Assembly: GCF_020615385.1 (NCBI RefSeq) | Contig: NZ_JAJAVB010000024.1 | Coordinates: 1 to 64,000, forward strand | Direction of reading: 5' to 3' | DNA length: 64,000 bases | DNA from: Jiella soli | GTDB lineage: Bacteria > Pseudomonadota > Alphaproteobacteria > Rhizobiales > Rhizobiaceae | In this document: positions 43,123 through 51,826 of the stretch, piece after piece | Layout: the number at the start of each line of letters is the position of its first letter | How positions within the stretch are numbered: position 1 is the stretch's first letter | Made by a program: the position numbers and the translations under genes | The notes under the pieces: generated by a model | Told to the model about the DNA's origin: nothing | The model's input: only the letters and a program-made list of their open reading frames with translations | Databases searched by the model: none

Positions 43123-46100
43123 TCAGGTGAGTTCGACTTCGAGCACGCCCGGCGCCGCCTTGACCGCACTCGCCATCTGCGGCGAAACCCGATACTTGCC
43201 AGGCAGCGTGATCTCGACCTCGCGCTCGCCATTGTCGCGGACGAGCACCAGCGAAATCTCGCTGTCTCCATCGGCCGAAAGCTGGCTGCGGAAGGCCTTG
43301 AGCGGCGCTGCGTCGCGCATGAAGACGCGTAGCGCCTTCTGCATCCGCACCGCCTCGTCCTCCAGGGACTGGACCGACTGGACGCGGAAGGAAATCCCCT
43401 CCGGCCGCTCCTCCGCCGAGACCATGACAATGACCGAGGCGCCCGGCTCAAGCATGTCGCGGCAGGCATAGAGCGTCTCGGAGAACAGGACCACCTCGTA
43501 CTGGCCGCTGGAATCGGAGAGCTGGACGATGCCGATCTTGCCGCCGGTGCGGGTCTTGCGTTCCTGGCGGGAGGTCACGGTGCCGGCGAGCTTGGCCGCC
43601 GAAGCGCCGTTCTTGACGCTCGCGACCACCCCGGCGTGCGTCTTGACGTTCAGCCGCTTGAGGGTCTCCGCATATTCGTCGAGCGGATGCGCCGAGAGGT
43701 AGAAGCCGACCGCCTGGAACTCGCGCAGAAGCTTCTCCGACGACGTCCAGAGCGGCGCCGGATTGAGCTTCAACGGCTCCGGCGCGCTGCCGGCTCCGCC
43801 GAACAGCTCGTTCTGGCCGGAAACGCGGCTCTCGTGGACCATCAGCGCGTATGCCGACAGGCGCTCGATATTGGCGGTCAGCAGCGCCCGGTCGTGGCCG
43901 AAGCAGTCGAGCGCACCGGCCGCGATCAGGAATTCGAGCGTGCGCTTGTTGACGATCTTCGGGTCGATCCGGGCGCAGAAATCCTCGAGCGAGGCGAAAC
44001 CGGTCTCGCCGCGACGCTCAACGATATGCTCGACCGCCTGTTCACCGACGCCCTTGATCGCGGCAAGCGCATAGAAGATCCGGTTCTCGCCGACCTCGAA
44101 CATCTTGTAGGAGGTCTGGACCGAGGGCGGGACCACCGTGATCCCGAGCCGCTGGGCGTCGATGCGGAAGTCGTTGAGCTTGTCGGTGTTGCCGGCGTCG
44201 AGCGTCATCGACGCCGCCAGGAACTCGACCGGATAGTTCGCCTTCAGATAGGCCGTCTGATAGGCGACCAGCGCATAGCAGGCCGCGTGCGACTTGTTGA
44301 AGCCGTAGTCCGCGAACTTGGCGAGGAGGTCGAAGATCGTGTTCGCCTGCGCCTTTTCGAGGCCGTTCTTCTTCGCCCCGTCGACGAAGCGGACCCGCTG
44401 CTTGTCCATCTCCGCGCGGATCTTCTTGCCCATCGCGCGGCGCAGCATGTCGGCCTCGCCGAGCGAGTAGCCCGACAGGACCTGCGCAATCTGCATCACC
44501 TGTTCCTGATAGATGATGACGCCCTGCGTCTCTTTCAGGATCGGCTCGATCATCGGATGGATGAAGTCCGGCTCCTCCTCGCCGTGCTTTCTGGCGTTGT
44601 AGGTCGGGATGTTCTCCATCGGGCCCGGCCGGTAGAGCGCGACCAGCGCGATGATGTCCTCCAGACAGTCCGGACGCATGCCGATCAGCGCCTTGCGCAT
44701 GCCGACCGATTCCACCTGGAACACCCCGACCGTCTCGCCGCGGGTCAGCATCTCGTAGGTGCCAGGATCGTCGAGCGGCAGCGCCGACAGATCGATCTCG
44801 ACGCCCTTGCGCGCGATCAGGTCGACCGCGGTCTTCAGTGTCGTCAGCGTCTTCAGGCCGAGGAAGTCGAACTTCACCAGCCCCGCCGGCTCGACCCATT
44901 TCATGTTGAACTGGGTGACCGGCATGTCGGATCGCGGATCGCGGTACATCGGCACGAGCTTCGACAGCGGCCGATCCCCGATGACGATGCCGGCGGCATG
45001 GGTCGAGGCGTGGCGGTAGAGCCCTTCGAGCTTCAGCGCGATCGAGATCAGCCGGTCGACGATCTCCTCCTTCTCGCGCGCCTCGGCAAGCCGCGGCTCC
45101 TCTTCCAGCGCCTGGGCGAGCGTGACGGGATTGGCCGGGTTCTGCGGCACCAACTTGCACAGCTTGTCGACCTGGCCATAGGACATTTCGAGGACGCGGC
45201 CGACGTCGCGCAGCACCGCACGCGCCTGCAGCGTACCGAAGGTGATGATCTGGCCGACCTGCTCGCGTCCGTATTTCTCCTGGACGTAGCGGATGACCTC
45301 TTCGCGCCGGTCCTGGCAGAAGTCGATGTCGAAGTCCGGCATCGAGACGCGCTCGGGATTGAGGAAGCGCTCGAACAGCAGCGAGAAGCGCAAGGGGTCG
45401 AGATCGGTGATCGTCAGCGAATAGGCGACCAGCGATCCGGCACCCGAGCCGCGGCCCGGACCGACGGGAATGCCCTGCGCCTTCGCCCATTTGATGAAGT
45501 CAGAGACGATGAGGAAGTAGCCGGGGAACTTCATCCGCTCGATGATGCCGAGCTCGAAGTCCAGCCGCTCGCGGTACTGCGCCTCCGTCGCGCCCGGCGC
45601 CATTCCGAGCTTTGCGAGCCGATGCTCCAGCCCCTCGATCGCCTGGCGGCGAAGTTCGGCAGCCTCGGCCCGTTCCGCTTCCGCCGCGTCGGCATCGGCG
45701 CCCGCGAAGCGCGGCAGGATCGGCGCCCGCGTCCGCGGTCGGTAAGAGCAGCGCCGGGCGATTTCCACCGTGTTCTGCAGCGCCTCCGGCAGGTCGGCGA
45801 ACAGCACCGCCATTTCCCCCTGCGGCTTCAGGCAGTGGTCGCGCGACAGGCGCCGGCGGTCCTCCTGGCTGACCAGCCGGTTGCCGGCGACCGCGAGCAG
45901 CGCGTCATGCGCCTCGAAATCCTCCGGGCAGGAGAAATAGGGCTCGTTGGTCGCGACCAGCGGCAGGCCCATCTCATAGGCAAGCCTGATCGTCTCCGCC
46001 TCGACGCGCAGGCTCCGCCCCTCCTGGCGCTGCAGCTCGACATAGAGGCGGTCGCCGTAGATTTCCTGCAGGCGCTCCAGCCGCGTTTGCGCGATTGCCG

Positions 46101-46587
46101 GACGATCGCCCGCAAGTGCCAAGCCGATGGGGCCCTGCGGCCCGCCGGTGAGCGCGATGATCCCCTCGCCGCGTTCCGCAAGCCACTCGAAAAGGGCGTG
46201 CGGGCGCGGATTGTCGGGATGACCGAGATAGGCGAGCGACACGATCTCGACGAGATTGGCATAGCCGACCTCGCTCGCAGCGATCAGCGCCAGCGGCGCC
46301 GAGCCCGGCACGCCGCCGCGACCGCCGCGGCCGGAGGTCTCGCCGTCTCCGAATTCGACCTCGATCTGGCAGCCGACGATCGGCTGCACGCCGGCCTTGG
46401 CCGCCTTCTCTGAAAACTCGAGCGCGCCGAAGAGATTGTTGGTGTCGCAGATTCCAATCGCGGGCGCGCCGTCGGCGACAGCGAATTTGATGATCTGATC
46501 GAGCCGGAGCGCCCCTTCGAGCAGCGAATAGGCGCTGTGCACGCGGAGATGGACGAATTTCGGATCGCTGGCCGTGCTGGTCGTCAT
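43123..46587 (-). CDS. dnaE: DNA polymerase III alpha subunit
   Basis: Replicative polymerase of 1154 residues. It has the N-terminal PHP domain (FVHLRVHSAYSLLEGA), the catalytic palm aspartates in MPDFDIDFCQDRR, helix-hairpin-helix and OB-fold regions, and the C-terminal tau-binding end. The start and length match DnaE1 rather than the mutagenic DnaE2. It is on the minus strand, downstream of the 28-codon SOS-box gene by 136 bases with no strong terminator between, so SOS-linked read-through is possible. Confidence 0.96.
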   Translation of the reverse strand: MTTSTASDPKFVHLRVHSAYSLLEGALRLDQIIKFAVADGAPAIGICDTNNLFGALEFSEKAAKAGVQPIVGCQIEVEFGDGETSGRGGRGGVPGSAPLALIAASEVGYANLVEIVSLAYLGHPDNPRPHALFEWLAERGEGIIALTGGPQGPIGLALAGDRPAIAQTRLERLQEIYGDRLYVELQRQEGRSLRVEAETIRLAYEMGLPLVATNEPYFSCPEDFEAHDALLAVAGNRLVSQEDRRRLSRDHCLKPQGEMAVLFADLPEALQNTVEIARRCSYRPRTRAPILPRFAGADADAAEAERAEAAELRRQAIEGLEHRLAKLGMAPGATEAQYRERLDFELGIIERMKFPGYFLIVSDFIKWAKAQGIPVGPGRGSGAGSLVAYSLTITDLDPLRFSLLFERFLNPERVSMPDFDIDFCQDRREEVIRYVQEKYGREQVGQIITFGTLQARAVLRDVGRVLEMSYGQVDKLCKLVPQNPANPVTLAQALEEEPRLAEAREKEEIVDRLISIALKLEGLYRHASTHAAGIVIGDRPLSKLVPMYRDPRSDMPVTQFNMKWVEPAGLVKFDFLGLKTLTTLKTAVDLIARKGVEIDLSALPLDDPGTYEMLTRGETVGVFQVESVGMRKALIGMRPDCLEDIIALVALYRPGPMENIPTYNARKHGEEEPDFIHPMIEPILKETQGVIIYQEQVMQIAQVLSGYSLGEADMLRRAMGKKIRAEMDKQRVRFVDGAKKNGLEKAQANTIFDLLAKFADYGFNKSHAACYALVAYQTAYLKANYPVEFLAASMTLDAGNTDKLNDFRIDAQRLGITVVPPSVQTSYKMFEVGENRIFYALAAIKGVGEQAVEHIVERRGETGFASLEDFCARIDPKIVNKRTLEFLIAAGALDCFGHDRALLTANIERLSAYALMVHESRVSGQNELFGGAGSAPEPLKLNPAPLWTSSEKLLREFQAVGFYLSAHPLDEYAETLKRLNVKTHAGVVASVKNGASAAKLAGTVTSRQERKTRTGGKIGIVQLSDSSGQYEVVLFSETLYACRDMLEPGASVIVMVSAEERPEGISFRVQSVQSLEDEAVRMQKALRVFMRDAAPLKAFRSQLSADGDSEISLVLVRDNGEREVEITLPGKYRVSPQMASAVKAAPGVLEVELT

Positions 46588-46723
46588 GGCGTTCGCTCCT
46601 CATCCGCACCGCGTCGCACGCCGGTCCGAAACTGGCGCGCATGTAACGGCATAATCCCCAAGGCCCGGCCGCGAAAGCGCTCCGAGGCCAGCGGTCCCCA
46701 GAATTCCTGCGGGATCGCCGGGA

Positions 46724-46810
46724 TCAGACCACGCAGATCAACAGGCTGAAGGCGTAGACGAAACCGGACACGGCAGCGAGAGACAGGCAGTCCTTGGCAA
46801 AGGCGAGCAT
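46724..46810 (-). CDS. 28-residue SOS-regulated membrane peptide
   Basis: A very short gene: ATG at 46810, TGA at 46724-46726. The peptide begins MLAFAKDCLSLAAVSG and ends FSLLICVV; about 20 residues form one hydrophobic helix, with a short charged KD near the N-terminus. AGGGA lies eight bases before the ATG. Upstream are a -35 TTGACA (46865-46870) and, over the -10 area, a perfect LexA box. The size, single span and SOS control resemble Caulobacter SidA, a 29-residue LexA-controlled division inhibitor that acts on the FtsW/FtsN divisome, but sequence similarity was not established. A toxin-like TisB-type membrane peptide is the main alternative. Confidence 0.7.
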   Translation of the reverse strand: MLAFAKDCLSLAAVSGFVYAFSLLICVV

Positions 46811-46834
46811 GGCGTTGTTCCCTAAACGTTCCGC

Positions 46835-46849
46835 GTTCGCTATTTGTTC
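46835..46849 (-). promoter_or_regulatory. LexA box (GTTC-N7-GTTC) in the small-peptide promoter
   Basis: GTTCGCTATTTGTTC exactly fits the alphaproteobacterial LexA direct repeat. On the minus strand TTGACA (46865-46870) is followed by 17 bases and ACAAAT, so the box overlaps the -10 element and start area. LexA bound here would block RNA polymerase until DNA damage. Confidence 0.85.
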
Positions 46850-47041
46850 TCCTGGTAACGCGGATGTCAAGCCGTTTCGCAGGCCTTCCTGTTCTGGCGG
46901 CGCAGAATGGTAAAGGAGCTTGGAACGGTGGAAGCGAGCGTCTGACGGGCATCGACGCAAGGCTTCGCCGGTCGACCGGCGCCAGTCGGACCGCAGGCGT
47001 CACGCATTGCCGATCGGAACGCGGCTTCAGCCGCGCCCGAC

Positions 47042-47737
47042 TCAGTCGAAATGCAACGGGATGATCTTGCCGTTCTCGATGGTGATCGCCCGGTCCATGC
47101 GAGCGGCGAGCTGGTGGTTATGGGTCGCGATCAGCGCCGCCACCCCGGACTGGCGGACTAGGGCCGTCAGCGCGTCGAACACATAGCCGGACGTCGTTGG
47201 ATCGAGATTGCCGGTCGGCTCGTCCGCCAACAGGACATGCGGCGAATTGGCGACGGCTCTCGCGATCGCGACGCGCTGCTGCTCGCCGCCCGAGAGTTCC
47301 GCAGGCCGATGCGAGGCCCGCTTGCCGATGCGCATATAGTCGAGGAGTTCCTTCGCCCTTTCCGCCGCATCGCCCTGGCTCAACCCCAGGATCATCTGCG
47401 GCAGCATGACGTTTTCCAGCGCGGAGAACTCCGGCAGGAGGTGGTGAAACTGGTAGACGAAGCCGATCGCCTGGCGGCGCATGCGGGTGCGCTCGTCGTC
47501 GCCGAGCGTGCCGCAGGCCTCGCCGCCGACATAGACCTCGCCGTCATCGGGACGCTCGAGCAGTCCCGCGATATGGAGCAGCGTCGACTTGCCCGCGCCG
47601 GACGGCGCCACCAGCGCGACCATCTCGCCTGGCGCAACAGCCGTCTCGGCGCCGTCGAGGATGGTCAGCCGCCCCTCGCCCTGGGTGAAGTGCCGTCCGA
47701 CCCGCTCCAGGCGGAGCGCGAAATTCTCTACCATCAT
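47042..47737 (-). CDS. lolD: Lipoprotein-releasing system ATPase LolD
   Basis: ATPase of 231 residues that drives release of lipoproteins from the inner membrane to LolA. It has Walker [10 protein letters not shown], signature [14 protein letters not shown], Walker [13 protein letters not shown] and the H-switch ATHNH. It overlaps the lolC stop by 4 bases (ATGA). The 230 bases downstream, up to the SOS promoter, hold nothing else recognised. Confidence 0.95.
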   Translation of the reverse strand: MMVENFALRLERVGRHFTQGEGRLTILDGAETAVAPGEMVALVAPSGAGKSTLLHIAGLLERPDDGEVYVGGEACGTLGDDERTRMRRQAIGFVYQFHHLLPEFSALENVMLPQMILGLSQGDAAERAKELLDYMRIGKRASHRPAELSGGEQQRVAIARAVANSPHVLLADEPTGNLDPTTSGYVFDALTALVRQSGVAALIATHNHQLAARMDRAITIENGKIIPLHFD

Positions 47738-49041
47738 TCGTATCGAAGAGCCTCGACAGGATCGAGCCGCGATGCCTGCCAGGAGGGCAGGATGGTCGCG
47801 AGGAACGACAGACCGACGGCCATGGCAACGACCATGACGACCTCGGACGTGTCGACCTCGGCCGGAAGCTGGCTCAGGAAGTAGAATTCGGGATTGAACA
47901 GCGTCGTGCCGGACAGCCAGGAGAAGAACTGGCGGATGTTCTCGATATTGAGGCAGAAGAGAACACCGAGGATCAGGCCCGCCGCCGTCCCGGCGACGCC
48001 GATCGAGGCGCCGGTAATCAGGAAGACGCGCATGACCGCGCCCTTGGTCGCCCCCATCGTCCTGAGGATGGCGATGTCGCGGCCCTTGTCCTTGACCAGC
48101 ATGAACAGGCCCGAGATGATGTTGAGCGCGGCGACGAGCACGATCAGCGTCAGGATGATGAACATCACGTTGCGCTCGACCTGCAGGGCCGAGAAGAAGG
48201 ATTCGTTCTGCGTCTGCCAGGTGATCGTGTAGTTCGGCCTCCCGGCCGCCTGCTCGATGGCCGGCTGCATCTCGGCGACCTTGTCCGGATCCTCGACGAA
48301 GAGCTCGATCGACTGGACCTGGTTCTCCTGATTGAAGAACAGCTGCGCCTCCGACAGCGGCATGTAGACATAGGCCGCGTCGTATTCCGACAGGCCGATC
48401 TCGAAGATCGCGCTCACGGGATAGGCCTTCACCCGCGGGCTGGTGCCGAAGGGCGTCACGTCGCCATCGGGCGAGACGAGGGTGATCTGATCGCCGAGCC
48501 GCAATCCGAGCGCCTGGGCGAGACGGCTGCCGATCGCGACGCCGCTGCCGGTGTCGAAATCCTTCAACGAGCCCAGCTGGATGTTGTCGGATACGGGCTT
48601 CAGCTTATCGAGGTCTGTGCCCTGCACGCCCTTGACCAGCGCGCCGCTGCTCGCAGTCCCGTTGGCACCCGATGCCAGCACCTGACCCTGGACGAGCGGC
48701 ATGGCGAAGGAGACGCCGGGGACCTTTTCGAGCCGCGCCGCCACCGCGTCGAAGTCCCGGAGGGGGCTGTCGATCGGGTAGAGGATGATATGACCGTTGA
48801 CGCCGAGAATGCGGGTCAGGAGTTCGCCGCGAAAACCGTTCATCACCGACATGACGATGATCAGGGCGGCGACGCCGAGCATGATCCCGACGAAGGAGAA
48901 TCCGGCGATGACGGAGACGCCGGCGTCGCGCCGCCGGGCCCTCAGGTAGCGACCGGCGATCATCCACTCGAAGCGCGAGAACGGCCGGGTGTTGGAGGCC
49001 GGCATCGCCTCGCGCCCTTCCGCTGTGGCGGTGGCCGTCAC
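47734..49041 (-). CDS. lolC: Lipoprotein-releasing permease LolC/LolE family
   Basis: Integral membrane subunit of the Lol exporter, 435 residues: four helices (one near 40, three in the last 180 residues) around a large periplasmic domain, with the typical [12 protein letters not shown] and [18 protein letters not shown]. Only one permease gene is present, so it may act as a homodimer (LolF-like). The GTG start overlaps the proS stop (GTGA); an internal ATG 36 bases later is an alternative. It is in the proS-lolC-lolD operon. Confidence 0.94.
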   Translation of the reverse strand: MTATATAEGREAMPASNTRPFSRFEWMIAGRYLRARRRDAGVSVIAGFSFVGIMLGVAALIIVMSVMNGFRGELLTRILGVNGHIILYPIDSPLRDFDAVAARLEKVPGVSFAMPLVQGQVLASGANGTASSGALVKGVQGTDLDKLKPVSDNIQLGSLKDFDTGSGVAIGSRLAQALGLRLGDQITLVSPDGDVTPFGTSPRVKAYPVSAIFEIGLSEYDAAYVYMPLSEAQLFFNQENQVQSIELFVEDPDKVAEMQPAIEQAAGRPNYTITWQTQNESFFSALQVERNVMFIILTLIVLVAALNIISGLFMLVKDKGRDIAILRTMGATKGAVMRVFLITGASIGVAGTAAGLILGVLFCLNIENIRQFFSWLSGTTLFNPEFYFLSQLPAEVDTSEVVMVVAMAVGLSFLATILPSWQASRLDPVEALRYE

Positions 49042-50360
49042 GACAGCACGCGCGGCACCACCGCGTCGAGCGGCAAGGTCAGCCTTTCGCCGGTGGCGCG
49101 CATCTTGATCTCCGCCTCCCCGGCCTTGGCGCCGCGCGGGCCGACGATCACCTGCATCGGCAGGCCGATGAGGTCCATGGTCGCGAACTTGGCTCCCGCC
49201 CGCGTGTCCTGGTCGTCATAGAGAACATCGAGCCCGGCCGCCTGAAGCCGCGCGTAGAGATCCTCGCAGGCCCGGTCGCAGTCGCCGTCGCCCGGCTTCA
49301 TGTTGACGAGGCCGACGTCGAACGGCGCCACGGCCTTCGGCCAGATGATGCCGTTCTCGTCATGGCTCGCCTCGATGATCGCGGCGAGGAGCCGGCTCGG
49401 CCCGATGCCGTAGGAGCCCATGTGGACCGGGATCTCCCTGCCGTCCGGGCCCGCCACGACGGCGTTCATCGGCTTGGAATATTTGGTGCCGAAATAGAAG
49501 ATGTGCCCGACTTCGATGCCTCGGGCCGCCATTTTCGCCTCGTCCGGCAGCGCGTTCCACGCCGCCTCGTCATGCATCTCGTCGGTCGCGGCGTAAGGCG
49601 TCGTCCAGGCACGGACCGTTTCCGCCAGAGCGGCGGGATCGTCGAAGTCCACGCCCTCCCCCGGCACCGTCATCTGAAGGAAGTCGCGGTGGCAGAACAC
49701 CTCGCTCTCGCCGGTCGAGGCGAGGATGATGAATTCGTGGCTGAGATCGCCGCCGATCGGCCCGGTATCGGCGCGCATCGGAATCGCCTTCAGGCCGCAG
49801 CGGTTGAAGGTCCTCAGATAGGCGACGAACATGCGGTGATAGGCCGTCTCGGCCGCCGCCTGGTCGAGATCGAAGGAATAGGCGTCCTTCATCAGGAATT
49901 CGCGGGAGCGCATCACGCCGAAGCGTGGCCGGACCTCGTCGCGGAACTTCCACTGGATATGGTAGAGGTTCAGCGGCAGGTCCTTGTAGGAACGCACCGA
50001 GGATCGAAAGATGTCGGTGACCATCTCCTCATTGGTCGGGCCGAACAGGAGTTCGCGCTCGTGGCGGTCCTCGATCCGCAGCATCTCCTTGCCGTAATCG
50101 TCGTAGCGGCCGCTCTCACGCCACAGGTCCGCGGACTGGATCGTCGGCATCAGAAGCTCGACCGCGCCCGACCGGTTCTGCTCCTCGCGGATGATGTTGC
50201 AGACCTTGTCCAGCACCCGCTTGCCGAGCGGCAGGAAGGAGTAGATGCCCGCCGCCTGCTGGCGGATCATTCCCGCGCGCAGCATCAGCCGGTGGGAAAC
50301 GATCTCCGCTTCCTTGGGCGTCTCCTTGAGGATCGGGAGAAAATATCGCGACAGTCGCAT
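49038..50360 (-). CDS. proS: Prolyl-tRNA synthetase, alphaproteobacterial type
   Basis: Class II synthetase of 440 residues that charges tRNA-Pro. It shows motif 2 with [12 protein letters not shown], the TXE-like [10 protein letters not shown], motif 3 [13 protein letters not shown] and a C-terminal anticodon-binding domain. It lacks the long editing insertion of the E. coli enzyme, as usual for alphaproteobacteria. It heads the proS-lolC-lolD operon; its promoter must lie in the 630-base region upstream (50361-50989), which also holds the RNA candidate on the other strand. Confidence 0.95.
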   Translation of the reverse strand: MRLSRYFLPILKETPKEAEIVSHRLMLRAGMIRQQAAGIYSFLPLGKRVLDKVCNIIREEQNRSGAVELLMPTIQSADLWRESGRYDDYGKEMLRIEDRHERELLFGPTNEEMVTDIFRSSVRSYKDLPLNLYHIQWKFRDEVRPRFGVMRSREFLMKDAYSFDLDQAAAETAYHRMFVAYLRTFNRCGLKAIPMRADTGPIGGDLSHEFIILASTGESEVFCHRDFLQMTVPGEGVDFDDPAALAETVRAWTTPYAATDEMHDEAAWNALPDEAKMAARGIEVGHIFYFGTKYSKPMNAVVAGPDGREIPVHMGSYGIGPSRLLAAIIEASHDENGIIWPKAVAPFDVGLVNMKPGDGDCDRACEDLYARLQAAGLDVLYDDQDTRAGAKFATMDLIGLPMQVIVGPRGAKAGEAEIKMRATGERLTLPLDAVVPRVLS

Positions 50361-50629
50361 AATGTGTCCGATGACGTCGAAAACCGGGGCGAATGTCGGC
50401 CCTTCAAGGCGCCTCTTAAACGGTCATGGAACGCTTGGAAAGGCGGCAGTCGGATCGGGGTGGCGGTTCTTTCCCTCGGGCCGTGGAAACGTCCGTCGGC
50501 GCGAATTCCGATCAAACGATGACACGCCTGCAAATTTCACGTGACAAGCACTAAATGCGACGATAAGTTCGCGCCGCATAACAAAGGCGCCGGTCAAGGC
50601 GCCCGTTCGAGCGGTCTAGTCTTGGGAGG

Positions 50630-50731
50630 ACGTGATTTCCGGCGCGGCAGGTCGCCGCAGCCCCGATGGAACGTCGGAAGGAAATCCAGGCGCTTGATAT
50701 TGATGCAAGGCGAAAGCCTTGCATTTTTTTT
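50630..50731 (+). ncRNA. Structured small-RNA candidate with intrinsic terminator
   Basis: GATTTCC (50634-50640) pairs with GGAAATC (50680-50686) to close a three-way junction. Inside it are hairpins GCGGC/GCCGC (50644-50658) and CCGA/TCGG (50663-50677). Next comes ATGCAAGGC-GAAA-GCCTTGCAT (50703-50724) and a run of eight T. No plus-strand gene follows, so this looks like a free-standing small RNA transcribed away from proS, not a riboswitch. The 5' end is unknown and may be upstream (for example near 50600); no known family was recognised. The rest of 50361-50989 shows no gene. Confidence 0.6.
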
Positions 50732-50989
50732 GACCAGATGAAGCTGGCAGGGATGAAGTCTCGCGGATACGGCGTTTCGCCTTGGCAGGACTACGATGGT
50801 TTGCCTGCGAAGACTTTACGATTACAGCGCGCATCCGTGCCGCTCGATCAGACCGATGATCCGCCCTCGGCCACGGGTGCTTCAGCCGTCAACTTGGACA
50901 TTCCCCTCGCGTCTGGCGGCAAAGGCGGAGGACTACGGCCACACGCCGATTCCTCCATGGAAGACGATGATGTCCGCCGCCGTGCCCGG

Positions 50990-51253
50990 TCATGTTCCGG
51001 GGATGACGTGAGGAAAATCGTCGGGGCCGAGACCCCAGATCTGGGTCACCAGATAGAACAGAGCGAAGACCGCGGTCGCCAGGATCGTCGTCTGCAGCAC
51101 CTTGCGACCCATCCGCGCCTGCGCCGGTGCGCCGTGATCGGTGCCGAGCGTCACGTCGCCGGCCTCCTGCGAGCGATGGCCGAACGGCAGGACGACGAAC
51201 AGCGCCGTCCACCAGATGATGAAATAGATCGCGACTCCCGAGATCCAGCCCAT
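50990..51253 (-). CDS. DUF1467 small membrane protein
   Basis: An 87-residue protein with two hydrophobic helices (VAIYFIIWWTALFVVLPFG and TTILATAVFALFYLVTQIWG) separated by a polar loop, as in DUF1467. Function is unknown. It starts 3 bases after the mce stop, so it is co-transcribed with it, and it is a constant companion of mce and proS in Hyphomicrobiales. Confidence 0.85.
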   Translation of the reverse strand: MGWISGVAIYFIIWWTALFVVLPFGHRSQEAGDVTLGTDHGAPAQARMGRKVLQTTILATAVFALFYLVTQIWGLGPDDFPHVIPGT

Positions 51254-51256
51254 GGG

Positions 51257-51661
51257 TCACACCTCCTCTAGCTCGGTCAACGTCCCGAACATGTCGCCGG
51301 GGTGGACGAACAGCACCGGCCGTCCGTGAGCGCCGATCTTCGGCTCGCCGTCCCCCAAAATTCGTGCGCCCTGGCCAAGAAGCTGGTCGCGCGCCGCAAC
51401 GATGTCCGCCACCTCGTAACAGACGTGGTGCATGCCGCCCTTCGGATTCTTGGCGAGGAAGGCGGCGATCGGCGAATTCTCCCCCAGCGGCTCCAGCAGT
51501 TCCACCTTGGTGTTGCCGAGTTCTACGAAGACGACGGTGACGCCGTGCTCGGGCAAGGGCTGCGGCGCGCCGACCTTCGCCCCGAGCGTCTCGCGGTAGC
51601 GGCGCGCGGCGGCATCGAGATCGGGAACGGCGAGCGCCACATGGTTCAATCGATCGAGCAT
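51257..51661 (-). CDS. mce: Methylmalonyl-CoA epimerase
   Basis: Glyoxalase-fold enzyme of 134 residues that interconverts (S)- and (R)-methylmalonyl-CoA in propionate metabolism. Metal-site residues appear in LDRLNHVALAVPDL, VELLEPLGENSPI, GGMHHVCYEV and VLFVHPGDMFGTLTELEE. GGAGGAGAACAGC precedes ATG 51661. It is followed by DUF1467 and preceded by rnj on the same strand. Confidence 0.93.
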   Translation of the reverse strand: MLDRLNHVALAVPDLDAAARRYRETLGAKVGAPQPLPEHGVTVVFVELGNTKVELLEPLGENSPIAAFLAKNPKGGMHHVCYEVADIVAARDQLLGQGARILGDGEPKIGAHGRPVLFVHPGDMFGTLTELEEV

Positions 51662-51826
51662 GCTGTTCTCCTCCGCTCCTCGCCGGGAGGGTAACACGGG
51701 CTTGCCCGCCCCTCAGCCAGGACATTCCGCCCAAGCGCCGCGAGAGCCGGGAGCCGGGCCAGAGTTCGATCTTCCGACCCGACCTTCGCGGATGCCCGGC
51801 GCATCCTCCAGCCTCCGTCCCGGCGC

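Noticed and set aside
43636-46413. A 925-codon open frame on the plus strand opposite dnaE.
   Set aside because: It is antisense to dnaE, rich in Arg, Asp and His, with no domain pattern or ribosome site; it mirrors dnaE codon bias. Similar long antisense frames at 12710-14428, 14542-16902, 52064-54436 and 57413-59005 were rejected for the same reason.
50584-50603. GGCGCC repeats (GGCGCC-GGTCAA-GGCGCC) considered as an operator.
   Set aside because: They are self-complementary GC hexamers common in this base composition; no regulator is suggested.
50541-50741. A 66-codon open frame over the small-RNA candidate.
   Set aside because: It runs through the terminator and T-run, and the peptide is basic and featureless; no ribosome site was seen.
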